Source: an uncultured Flavobacterium sp. (GTDB lineage: Bacteria > Bacteroidota > Bacteroidia > Flavobacteriales > Flavobacteriaceae). Taken from it: a DNA stretch of 12,551 nucleotides. The notes below the pieces were generated by a model. It made no database searches, was not told where the DNA came from, and saw nothing but the letters and a program-made list of their open reading frames with translations. Shown here piece by piece: positions 5,173 through 12,551 of the stretch; position 1 is the stretch's first letter; each line of letters starts with the position of its first letter. Both the position numbers and the translations under genes were made by a program. The stretch is from the NCBI RefSeq assembly GCF_946478785.1, contig NZ_CAMLDD010000045.1, forward strand, positions 1 through 12,551, written 5' to 3'.

Positions 5173-7767
5173 ATGAGGGAAAAGGCTATCCTGCGTAATT
5201 TAAAAGTAATCGTTGTATTGATTTTATTTTTATTAGGCCCGATTTCTGGTTATTCACAGAAGAAAAAGAAAAAAGAAAACAATACTGAAATAGCAAAAGA
5301 TACTACTGCATCTAAAAAAGGAAAAAAATATAATGACCTTGTAAAAAAAGGAATAGTAAAAAAAGGTCTCTTTAATATAATACAAGTCAAAACTGATGTT
5401 TATTTTGAAATTCAGGACAGCTTATTTAAAAGAGAGTTTTTAGTTGTAAACAAAGTATCACAGGTTCCTTTTCAGATAAACGAATATGGCCTAAACAAAG
5501 GAATGAATTATGAGAACAAAGTAATCAGTTTTTATAAAGATATAATTGCAAATAAAGTTTGGGTAAAATCTTATCTTCCAAAAGTTTCTTCTCCTAAAGA
5601 TGATGCTATAACAGCTTCTGTAAAAGATAATTTTTCAGAATCTATTATTGAGGTTTTTGATATTGAAAGTAAAAATAACGACTCGACTTCGGTTGTTATT
5701 AAAGTAAATAAAATTTTTGACGGTAAACAAAAGAGTTTCAATGATTTATTGAGCAATGTTGGATTAAGCAGTTCTGTAAAATCTGATTTATCCTATATAG
5801 AAAGCACAAAATCGTTTCCTAATAACATTATTGTAAAATCGCAGTTAACGACTTCTGTTCTTGAAGAAGGAATTCCAACATCAGTAACCCTTGGCGTAAC
5901 AAGTAATATTATTTTATTGGACACAACTCCAATGAAACCTCGCTTTTCTGATAACCGTATTGGGTATTTCACTGAAAAGCATTGGTATTTTGCCGATGCA
6001 CAGCAGGCAATGCTTGAAAAAGAATTGATTACCCGGTGGCGTTTAGAACCAAAAAAAGAAGATGAAGAACGATATTTAAAAGGAGAATTAGTAGCGCCTA
6101 AAAAGCCAATCGTGTATTATATTGATCCATCGACCCCAAAACAATGGAGAAAATATATTATTGACGGTGTTCACGATTGGCAAAAGGCCTTTGAAAAAGC
6201 GGGCTTTAAAAATGCTATTATTGCAAAAGAACCTACTGAAAATGATTTAGATTTTGATATTGATGATGTACGTTATTCTGTAATTACCTATGCGGCATCT
6301 CCAAAATCCAATGCTATGGGGCCATCAGTTGTTGACCCAAGAAGCGGTGAAATTATTGAAGCTGACATTATATGGTGGCACAACGTTATGACTTCCCTTC
6401 AAAGCTGGATGCGTATCCAGACCGGCCCGATTGATCAGAAAGCCAGAGGAAATACTTTTAGTAATGAGCATATGGGAGAAGCCATACGTTTTGCATCGTC
6501 TCACGAAGTAGGACACACATTTGGTTTAAAACACAATATGGGATCTTCGTTTGCTTATGATGTTGAATCTTTACGTTCTAAAGAATTTACGGCAAAAATG
6601 GGTGGCACTGCTCCTTCTATCATGGATTATGCCAGATACAATTATGTAGCACAGCCAGAAGATAGTGTTACGGTTATTACCCCTAAAATTGGAGAATACG
6701 ATAAGTATTCGATTGAATGGGGATACAGATGGTACTCGCCTAATGAAAACGAAACCGTTAAGCTAAAGACACTAATTGCCAAACACCAAAACGATCCTGT
6801 TTATTTTTATGGTGAACAGCAGGGGGAGATAATTGATCCGCGTTCACAGTCTGAAGATTTAGGAAACGATGCTGTAAAAGCAAGCGAATATGGTTTGAAA
6901 AACTTAAAACACGTTGTCGATAATATCATAAACTGGACCTACGATAAAGATCAGTCTTATTACGAAACAGGTAAACTCTATATTGGAGCTATCGGACAAT
7001 GGCAAATGTACAATCGCCATGTAATGAACAATATTGGCGGCATTTACTTAAACACAACAGTTCACGGCGATAACAAACAAAGTTATGTTCCGGTTCCTGC
7101 AGCCATGCAGAAAAGAGCAGCTGATTATTTAGTTAAAAATGTACTTACGATTCCGCAATGGTTGTTTTTCAATAACATTTTAGACAAGACAAATCCGTTG
7201 AAAGATACTCCTCTTGGACCTTATGAGTACACGCCATATACGCTATCAAGAGAATTACAATACGATGTTATGTATAAATTGTTAAGCGATGATCGTTTAC
7301 TTCGAATGACAGAAAACGAATTATATCAGCGAAATAAAACCAATGAAAAGGTTTTTACTGTAAATGAGTTGTTTAAAAAAATGCATCAGAATGTATTTGC
7401 AGGAACTATCCAAAACAAATCGCTTACCATTCTGGAGCGTATGACACAAAAAAATTATGTGGATATTTTAATTGTTTCAACAAATAAATTATTTGAAAAA
7501 ACAGAACCTAAAAAAACTATAGAAATTCAGCATACTTTAAACATGCCGCATTTATGCAGTTATTTAGATGATGAACACATGGCAAGAAACATCAATCAGT
7601 CTTTTTTAAAGAGAGTTACAGAAGTAACGTCTGATAAAAAAGGAGAATTAAGCAAAGTGCTTCAATTGCTAAAAATGAAGAGAAGCACCGGAGATCAGTC
7701 GACCCAAAACCATTACCTCGATTTAATACAAAGAATCGACAAAGCACTGAATAATACAACCTTTTAA
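5173..7767 (+). CDS. exported zinc-dependent metalloprotease (DUF5118/DUF5117/DUF4953 type)
   Basis: This is an 864-residue exported zinc protease. A signal peptide spans residues 1 to about 29 (hydrophobic LKVIVVLILFLLGPISG, likely cut after YSQ). A lysine-rich linker of about 30 residues follows, then a DUF5118-like strand region (about 52-97) and a DUF5117-like domain (about 100-300). The catalytic domain begins near IVYYIDPSTP (313-322). The active site is H444-E-V-G-H448-T-F-G-L-K-H454, a full HExxHxxGxxH zinc motif of the metzincin kind, with a Met-turn at Met484 in SIMDYARYN 30 residues later. The C-terminal third is helical and has no domain I can name. There is no lipobox and no recognisable type IX secretion C-terminal domain, so location is periplasm or cell surface by an unclear route. 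It lies 21 bp before susC, so it is probably co-transcribed. Substrate is unknown; proteins or peptides are expected. Confidence 0.9.
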   Translation: MREKAILRNLKVIVVLILFLLGPISGYSQKKKKKENNTEIAKDTTASKKGKKYNDLVKKGIVKKGLFNIIQVKTDVYFEIQDSLFKREFLVVNKVSQVPFQINEYGLNKGMNYENKVISFYKDIIANKVWVKSYLPKVSSPKDDAITASVKDNFSESIIEVFDIESKNNDSTSVVIKVNKIFDGKQKSFNDLLSNVGLSSSVKSDLSYIESTKSFPNNIIVKSQLTTSVLEEGIPTSVTLGVTSNIILLDTTPMKPRFSDNRIGYFTEKHWYFADAQQAMLEKELITRWRLEPKKEDEERYLKGELVAPKKPIVYYIDPSTPKQWRKYIIDGVHDWQKAFEKAGFKNAIIAKEPTENDLDFDIDDVRYSVITYAASPKSNAMGPSVVDPRSGEIIEADIIWWHNVMTSLQSWMRIQTGPIDQKARGNTFSNEHMGEAIRFASSHEVGHTFGLKHNMGSSFAYDVESLRSKEFTAKMGGTAPSIMDYARYNYVAQPEDSVTVITPKIGEYDKYSIEWGYRWYSPNENETVKLKTLIAKHQNDPVYFYGEQQGEIIDPRSQSEDLGNDAVKASEYGLKNLKHVVDNIINWTYDKDQSYYETGKLYIGAIGQWQMYNRHVMNNIGGIYLNTTVHGDNKQSYVPVPAAMQKRAADYLVKNVLTIPQWLFFNNILDKTNPLKDTPLGPYEYTPYTLSRELQYDVMYKLLSDDRLLRMTENELYQRNKTNEKVFTVNELFKKMHQNVFAGTIQNKSLTILERMTQKNYVDILIVSTNKLFEKTEPKKTIEIQHTLNMPHLCSYLDDEHMARNINQSFLKRVTEVTSDKKGELSKVLQLLKMKRSTGDQSTQNHYLDLIQRIDKALNNTTF

Positions 7768-7788
7768 TAATAACCCAAATCCAAAAAC

Positions 7789-10700
7789 ATGAAAAAAATT
7801 TTACATGCCTTACTGCTGTTCCTGGCCATCGCAGGATACTCGCAGGAAACCCGAACTATTTCGGGAATCATTCAGGACGAAGCTGATCAGTCGCCAATTC
7901 CTGGAGCATCAATTTTCGTTGAGAACAATTCTATTTCAAACAAAACCTCATCAGCAGGAATCATTCAAAGTCAGGGAATCGGGACAACAACTGATTTCGA
8001 TGGTAAATTTACATTGAAGGTAGGAAAGAACGTAACTTCCCTAAGGGTAACTTTTATGGGATATATCTCTTATACCTTAGACCTTTCTGCACAGAAAGAT
8101 TATACTATCAACTTAAAATCTGAAACTGCAAAACTTCAGGAAGTTGTGGTAACAGGATACCAAAAAATTGAGAAAAGAAAACTTACTGCTGCCGTTTCTA
8201 AAATTGATATGTCTGCCATCCAGCAGACAGGGGTTTCCAGTATTGACCAGTTACTTGTAGGACAGATTGCGGGAGTTGCTGTAAGCACTCCGTCAGGAGC
8301 ACCTGGAGCGCCTGCAAAAATCAGAATCAGGGGTACAGCCTCTCTTAATGGTACACAAGATCCATTATGGGTACTTGACGGATTGCCATTAGAAGGAAAT
8401 GAGGTTCCTAAAAATTATGACAAAGACAATATCGATGTATTAAACAACTACGCTATCGCTGGTTTAAACCCGGACGATATTAAAGATATTACCATTTTAA
8501 AAGATGCTGCTGCAACTGCAATTTATGGTGCTCGTGCTGCAAATGGTGTAATCGTGGTTACTACCAAAAAAGGTAGATCAGGAAAAATGGTGGTTAGTTT
8601 CAATACAAATACTTTTATCACACAAAGACCTGATTTCTCTAAATTAAACTTAATGAATGGGAGCCAAAAAGTTGATTTTGAACTTGACATGGCTAGCCGT
8701 CCTGATTTAACATATAGAGATGATACTGGAGAAATTTCTCGTATATTAAACGGATCAAATGAGTTGGCAGCTTACAGAGCGGGTGGATTTTCTGCTTTAA
8801 GCCCTGGCACACAACAATCAATCAATAATTTAAGAAATAACAACACAAACTGGGGTAATCTAATTTACCAAACTGCAATTAACACGCAACACGGTTTATC
8901 TTTATCCGGAGGTGGAGAAAAATCAGATTATTATTTCTCTTTAGGATACTATGATGAAAAAGGTACTACTATCGGAACTGGCTTTAAACGTTACAATTTA
9001 ACTTTAAAAAACAATTTTCAGATAACAGATAAATTCAAGGTTGGCGTTGGAATCTTTGGTTCTGAAAACAAAACTACATCTTACCTGGCAGATACAGATC
9101 TTTATACAAATCCAAGTAACTATTCAAGAAACGTTAATCCATATCTGACTCCTTACAATACAGATGGAAGTTACAAATATGACCAGGATATTGCTGGTTA
9201 TTCAGATCGTTATGTTCCATTTAATATTTTAGAAGAAAGAGCAAATACTTCACACGATTTAAAAACAAGAGCTGTAAAAGCTTTGTTGGATGCTGAATAT
9301 AAAATTACAAGAGATTTAAAAGTTACCTCTCAGTTAGGTTTACAATTAGATAATTCATCTAGTGAAAAATATGCTGATAAAGAAACGTATTACACTAGAA
9401 AACAAAGAGAAAAATCACGTTATTTTACTAATGGAGCTTTCAACTACTTCTTACCTGATGGCGGAATTATCCAAAACTTAAACACTGAATTTTTTCAATA
9501 CAATCTAAAAACCATAGTAAATTACTCTACAAAGTTAGGGGAAAAACACGAAATTGAGGCTATGATTGGTAATGAATTAAGAAGACATTACACTACATCT
9601 GTTTCAACAAAAGGTTTTGGATTTGATAAAAACACTTTGACTACAAAGCCACTTATGTTTCCAACTACCAATTTTGCTAATGATTTAGAATACAGAACTT
9701 ATCTGAAGTCTCAAAATGAAAATGCTTTTGCTTCATTTTTTGCTACAGCCTCGTACACTTACGATAGAAAATATAGTGTATTTGGAAGCGTGAGATATGA
9801 CGGTTCAGATTTATTTGGTGTAGATCCAAAATACAAATACCTGCCACTTTGGTCAACTTCTGCTTCATGGACTGTTTCTGAAGAAGATTTCTTAAAAGAT
9901 AACTTAACTCTTTCTAACTTAAGATTACGTGCTTCTTACGGTTTACAAGGTAATATTGATAAGGGCACTTCTCCTTTTGTAGTGGGAAGATACAACAATG
10001 CAACAATTTTACCTGGACAGACAGAACAAACCATTTCTGTTGAAAGTCCGCCAAACGACAAATTACGTTGGGAAAAAACTACTAATACCAACTTAGGTCT
10101 GGATCTTGGCTTATTTAACAACCGCATCAGCATCGTAACTGATTTATACGGAAGAAAAAGTACTGACTTAATAGGTTTGAGAGCAGTTCCATTCGAAAAT
10201 GGTTTTGAGTACAGCAACTTGAACTGGGCACAAGTAACCAATAAAGGTTATGAAATTACTTTGTCTACAAGAAACATTGACCGCCCAAATTTCAAATGGA
10301 ATACGAGCATTAACTTTTCTCATAACAAAAGTAATGTAGATAGAATTGAAATACGTGATGCGGATTTACTTCCGAGTAGAGAAGGTCTTCCAGTAAATGC
10401 AGTTTTTGGCTTAAAAACAAACGGAATAGACGAAAATGGTTATCCTTTATTTGTTAATAAAAGCGGTGAAACAGTAAATGCTCAGACTTTCTTCAAATTG
10501 TACGATCCGTATGCTGACTTCTTCCCTGGAGAACTTTCAGAATCATCTTTAACCCCGGCTGAATATAGAGATTTATTTGTGTACTTAGGCGATAGAGACC
10601 CTAAATTCACTGGAGGTATTACCAATACAATTCAGGTTCATAATTTTGATTTCACAGTTGCTGCAGCATTTAATCTGAAACAAACAGTTGTAAAATCACC

Positions 10701-11127
10701 ACCGTACAGCGGAACTGAAGTAGACAGAGGACAGAATTACTCTACTGATATTTTGAATGCATGGTCACCAACCAATACTTCTTCTAATTTACCGGGAATT
10801 ACAGGTAAAGATTCCGGAACAGGAGATTCCTGGATGGCATATCAATGGTTCTCATCAGCTACTCCATTAGACTGGAATCGTTACATGGATACATGGGTTA
10901 GCGAAATGAGTTATATGAGACTGAGCAGTATGCGTTTAGGCTATACATTCCCTAAAGCATTTACAGATCATATAAACGTTCAAAGCATCAGATTTAACGT
11001 TGAAGCAAGAAACTTATTTGTAATCAGTTCTGACTTTAAAGGATATTTTGATCCTGAAACTTACGGAAACATTTATGCACAGCCAGTTCCTAAATCATTC
11101 ACTTTAGGATGTAATGTAACTTTCTAA
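7789..11127 (+). CDS. SusC/RagA-family TonB-dependent outer-membrane transporter
   Basis: This is a 1112-residue outer-membrane barrel that, with its SusD partner, imports oligomeric nutrients using TonB energy. A signal peptide (1 to about 18, ending GYSQ) is followed by a carboxypeptidase-D-like regulatory domain (about 22-110). That domain carries an insertion of about 16-18 residues (ISNKTSSAGIIQSQG region) ahead of the conserved GTTTDFDGKFTL. Next come the SusC hallmark EVVVTGY (118-124) and the plug domain, with RIRGTASLNG, VLDGLPL (Asp197) and ITILKDAAATAIYGARAANG (around Asp239). The rest is beta-barrel, ending in an aromatic residue (CNVTF) as outer-membrane assembly requires. The length is typical and nothing is broken. 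It begins 21 bp after the protease and ends 12 bp before susD. Substrate cannot be read from sequence; the protease neighbour suggests peptide or protein fragments. Confidence 0.96.
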   Translation: MKKILHALLLFLAIAGYSQETRTISGIIQDEADQSPIPGASIFVENNSISNKTSSAGIIQSQGIGTTTDFDGKFTLKVGKNVTSLRVTFMGYISYTLDLSAQKDYTINLKSETAKLQEVVVTGYQKIEKRKLTAAVSKIDMSAIQQTGVSSIDQLLVGQIAGVAVSTPSGAPGAPAKIRIRGTASLNGTQDPLWVLDGLPLEGNEVPKNYDKDNIDVLNNYAIAGLNPDDIKDITILKDAAATAIYGARAANGVIVVTTKKGRSGKMVVSFNTNTFITQRPDFSKLNLMNGSQKVDFELDMASRPDLTYRDDTGEISRILNGSNELAAYRAGGFSALSPGTQQSINNLRNNNTNWGNLIYQTAINTQHGLSLSGGGEKSDYYFSLGYYDEKGTTIGTGFKRYNLTLKNNFQITDKFKVGVGIFGSENKTTSYLADTDLYTNPSNYSRNVNPYLTPYNTDGSYKYDQDIAGYSDRYVPFNILEERANTSHDLKTRAVKALLDAEYKITRDLKVTSQLGLQLDNSSSEKYADKETYYTRKQREKSRYFTNGAFNYFLPDGGIIQNLNTEFFQYNLKTIVNYSTKLGEKHEIEAMIGNELRRHYTTSVSTKGFGFDKNTLTTKPLMFPTTNFANDLEYRTYLKSQNENAFASFFATASYTYDRKYSVFGSVRYDGSDLFGVDPKYKYLPLWSTSASWTVSEEDFLKDNLTLSNLRLRASYGLQGNIDKGTSPFVVGRYNNATILPGQTEQTISVESPPNDKLRWEKTTNTNLGLDLGLFNNRISIVTDLYGRKSTDLIGLRAVPFENGFEYSNLNWAQVTNKGYEITLSTRNIDRPNFKWNTSINFSHNKSNVDRIEIRDADLLPSREGLPVNAVFGLKTNGIDENGYPLFVNKSGETVNAQTFFKLYDPYADFFPGELSESSLTPAEYRDLFVYLGDRDPKFTGGITNTIQVHNFDFTVAAAFNLKQTVVKSPPYSGTEVDRGQNYSTDILNAWSPTNTSSNLPGITGKDSGTGDSWMAYQWFSSATPLDWNRYMDTWVSEMSYMRLSSMRLGYTFPKAFTDHINVQSIRFNVEARNLFVISSDFKGYFDPETYGNIYAQPVPKSFTLGCNVTF

Positions 11128-11139
11128 TAAAAATTAAAG

Positions 11140-12459
11140 ATGAAAAAAATCTCAAAATACATATTACTTTTTGCTGCAGCAACTGCAGTAACAAGCTGCG
11201 ATGATTATCTGGATATAACGCCTGTTGGACGTGTTATTCCAGAAACACAAGAACAATTTCGTGCAGTATTAACAACAGGATATTCAAAATACCCGGAACA
11301 CAAAGCATTGACAACACTTCGTACAGACGAATTGACAATGAATGAGTTTAATGAGGATGTCAATATCTACAAGGACATTTTCATCTGGAAAGATGCTAAT
11401 CCAGACCGTATTACAAGAGATTTCCAATATCAGGAATTATATAATGTAATTTTTTACACTAATGTGGTGATCAATGAAGCATCAACAAAAGTAGCTGCTT
11501 CTGAAGAAAGAAATCAATTAATTGGAGAAGCTTATGCTTTAAGAGCACTGGCTTATTTTGATTTGGTTAACCTTTTCGGAAAACCTTACAACGCTGCAAC
11601 AGCTGCTTCAGATAAGGGTGTGCCATTAGCATTAGAGATTGATTTAGAGCAAGCTTTCGTTCCTCAAAGTGTTGAAGTAATTTACAATCAAATTATTACT
11701 GATACTCAGGAAGCTGAAAAACTAATCAATCTAAATTCGCAGACAAAAGGTTTAAATTATCGTTTTTCAAAAGTTGCATTATACAGCTTAGAAAGCCGTG
11801 TTTACTTACACCAACAGCAATGGCAGAAGTCTTTAGATGCTGCAAATAAAGCGCTGGCAATCAACAACGATCTCGTTGACTTAAAAGCTGCTTCTGTTTT
11901 TGCAACAAAATACGATTCAAAAGAATCTATTTTAGCTTTAGAAGATGGATATATTAACAGATTAAAAGGAGCTTCTTACGCTTCGCCTGAATTAGTTGCT
12001 GCTTATAACAAAACAGCCGATTTACGCTTTCCTCTTTACTTTTTAGCAAGCGGAAGCCGTTACAGAATTCAAAAAGGGGGTAATGACGACCAAAAATGTT
12101 CTTTCAGAACTTCTGAATTGTATTTAACAAAAGCAGAAACTTCATTAAAACTGAACAAAGTTGGCGATGCTAAAACAACCGTTTTAAGCTTCATCAAAAA
12201 CAGATATTCTGAAGCTGGATATTCGCAGCTTGAAGGTGAAGTTAATGACATGAACGCAACAGAATTGTCAAACTTCATTTTAGAAGAAAGATACCGCGAG
12301 TTTGCTGTTGAAGGACAGCGCTGGTTCGATTTGAGAAGAACTTCTCAAAAACAAATCGTTCACACATTTGACGGTGATACTTACACATTGATACAAAACG
12401 ATCCACGTTATACCATTATTTATCCGGCAAACGCGAGATTAAACAACCCCAATCTATAA
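11140..12459 (+). CDS. SusD/RagB-family surface nutrient-binding lipoprotein
   Basis: This is a 439-residue lipoprotein that caps the SusC barrel and binds the substrate at the cell surface. The N-terminus (KKISKYILLFAAATAVTSC) is a type II signal peptide with lipidated Cys20, followed by DDYLDITPVGR as is usual in SusD. The TPR-bearing core has GEAYALRALAYFDLVNLFGK (129-148). The C-terminal family signature EERYREFAVEGQRWFDLRR (382-400) is intact. The protein ends in NPNL, matching the usual SusD ending. It is short: most homologues have about 450-550 residues, so the substrate-binding loops are probably reduced. The 12-bp spacing to susC indicates one transcript. A possible insertion-sequence end lies 39 bp downstream, but the reading frame is not interrupted. 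Confidence 0.95.
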   Translation: MKKISKYILLFAAATAVTSCDDYLDITPVGRVIPETQEQFRAVLTTGYSKYPEHKALTTLRTDELTMNEFNEDVNIYKDIFIWKDANPDRITRDFQYQELYNVIFYTNVVINEASTKVAASEERNQLIGEAYALRALAYFDLVNLFGKPYNAATAASDKGVPLALEIDLEQAFVPQSVEVIYNQIITDTQEAEKLINLNSQTKGLNYRFSKVALYSLESRVYLHQQQWQKSLDAANKALAINNDLVDLKAASVFATKYDSKESILALEDGYINRLKGASYASPELVAAYNKTADLRFPLYFLASGSRYRIQKGGNDDQKCSFRTSELYLTKAETSLKLNKVGDAKTTVLSFIKNRYSEAGYSQLEGEVNDMNATELSNFILEERYREFAVEGQRWFDLRRTSQKQIVHTFDGDTYTLIQNDPRYTIIYPANARLNNPNL

Positions 12460-12503
12460 TACCTATTATGTTTTTTGTAAAAAGGTTCAGTTGAAAAATG
12501 AAC

Positions 12504-12541
12504 TGCCCCCAAAAAGTTAGACACTATTTGGGGGCATTTTT
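12504..12541 (+). terminator. hairpin plus T-run: candidate susCD terminator
   Basis: TGCCCCCAAA (12504-12513) and TTTGGGGGCA (12527-12536) form a perfect 10-bp stem with a 13-nt loop, followed directly by TTTTT (12537-12541). It is 44 bp after the susD stop and has the form of an intrinsic terminator for transcripts coming from the left. If the insertion-sequence reading is right, the same hairpin would also stop outside transcription from entering the transposase gene. Confidence 0.5.
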
Positions 12542-12551
12542 ATGGAAAGAA
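12542..12551 (+). CDS. possible transposase OrfA start, cut by window end
   Basis: An ATG placed immediately after the hairpin T-run opens a frame (M-E-R) that runs off the window after ten bases. Its only support is position: IS3-family OrfA genes of this type begin just inside the left terminal repeat. Too little is visible for any sequence-based call. Confidence 0.25.

Larger units (their letters stand above)
12499..12551 (+). mobile_element. probable left end of an IS3-family (IS150-like) insertion sequence, partial
   Basis: The sequence from TGAACTGCCCCC (12499-12510), through AAAAAGTTAGACA, to an ATG at 12542 resembles IS150-subgroup IS3 ends known from Bacteroidota, which start with TG and have a C-rich start followed by AAAAGTTNGACA. 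The ATG reads M-E-R, which would fit the start of the small transposase subunit OrfA. Only 53 bp is visible, so the right end, target duplication and transposase are unseen. The alternative is a plain transcription terminator followed by an unrelated gene. Confidence 0.5.

Noticed and set aside
7600..7767. Type IX secretion sorting domain at the protease C-terminus
   Set aside because: The C-terminus is charged and helical, ending in LNNTTF, without the Gly-rich beta-sandwich and terminal Lys-rich pattern of such domains.
9936..10241. Minus-strand open frame of 101 codons inside susC, and other short antisense frames in truA, the ABC gene, the protease and susD
   Set aside because: They are shadows of clearly conserved genes on the plus strand, with no recognisable protein features or promoter.
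12485..12505. Small hairpin GTTCA/TGAAC or CAGTT/AACTG after susD
   Set aside because: Two overlapping 5-bp pairings with no T-run; the stronger hairpin at 12504-12536 explains termination better.

Overview
The window looks like a chromosomal piece of a Flavobacterium-type member of the Bacteroidota. The evidence is its AT-rich DNA, A-rich leaders with no clear Shine-Dalgarno sequence, TAnnTTTG-type -7 promoter boxes, a SusC/SusD outer-membrane pair, and the sequence style of every gene. The genus is inferred from style, since there is no rRNA or other marker gene here.

Left part (1-3491), probably core chromosome. A short 14-bp tandem repeat opens the window. A YfcE/MJ0936-type metallophosphoesterase (128-631, minus) is divergent from truA (911-1648, plus), which is followed by an MsbA-like ABC half-transporter (1737-3491, plus). 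The 279-bp divergent intergenic region is rich in structure. It holds two imperfect palindromes and two inverted copies of one 21-nt promoter module, one facing each gene. It also holds an 8-nt-phased degenerate repeat that runs up to the TTG start codon of truA. Between truA and the ABC gene lies a compact hairpin element with a long A/U stem and a large, symmetric-looking internal loop. I think it is a Flavo-1-like structured RNA, and it includes the truA stop codon.

Right part (3515-12459), probably accessory. Four genes run in one direction: a LytS-type membrane histidine kinase with a Cache-like extracytoplasmic sensor (TTG start), a large exported metzincin-like zinc protease (DUF5118/DUF5117/DUF4953 type), a SusC/RagA TonB-dependent transporter and a SusD/RagB lipoprotein. 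The gaps after the kinase are 86, 21 and 12 bp, so protease-SusC-SusD look like one transcription unit, possibly led by the kinase. I infer a sense-digest-import module: the kinase detects a small extracellular or periplasmic ligand, the protease acts on protein or peptide, and SusCD imports a product. No glycoside hydrolase, sulfatase, sigma/anti-sigma pair or response regulator is present, so a peptide-type substrate is more likely than a glycan, but this is not shown.

Right edge. 39 bp after the susD stop, TG followed by a C-rich/G-rich hairpin and an immediate ATG resembles the left end of an IS3-family (IS150-like) insertion sequence. The same hairpin plus T-run could also terminate the susCD transcript. 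Only 53 bp of this element is visible, so whether the locus continued beyond it cannot be seen.
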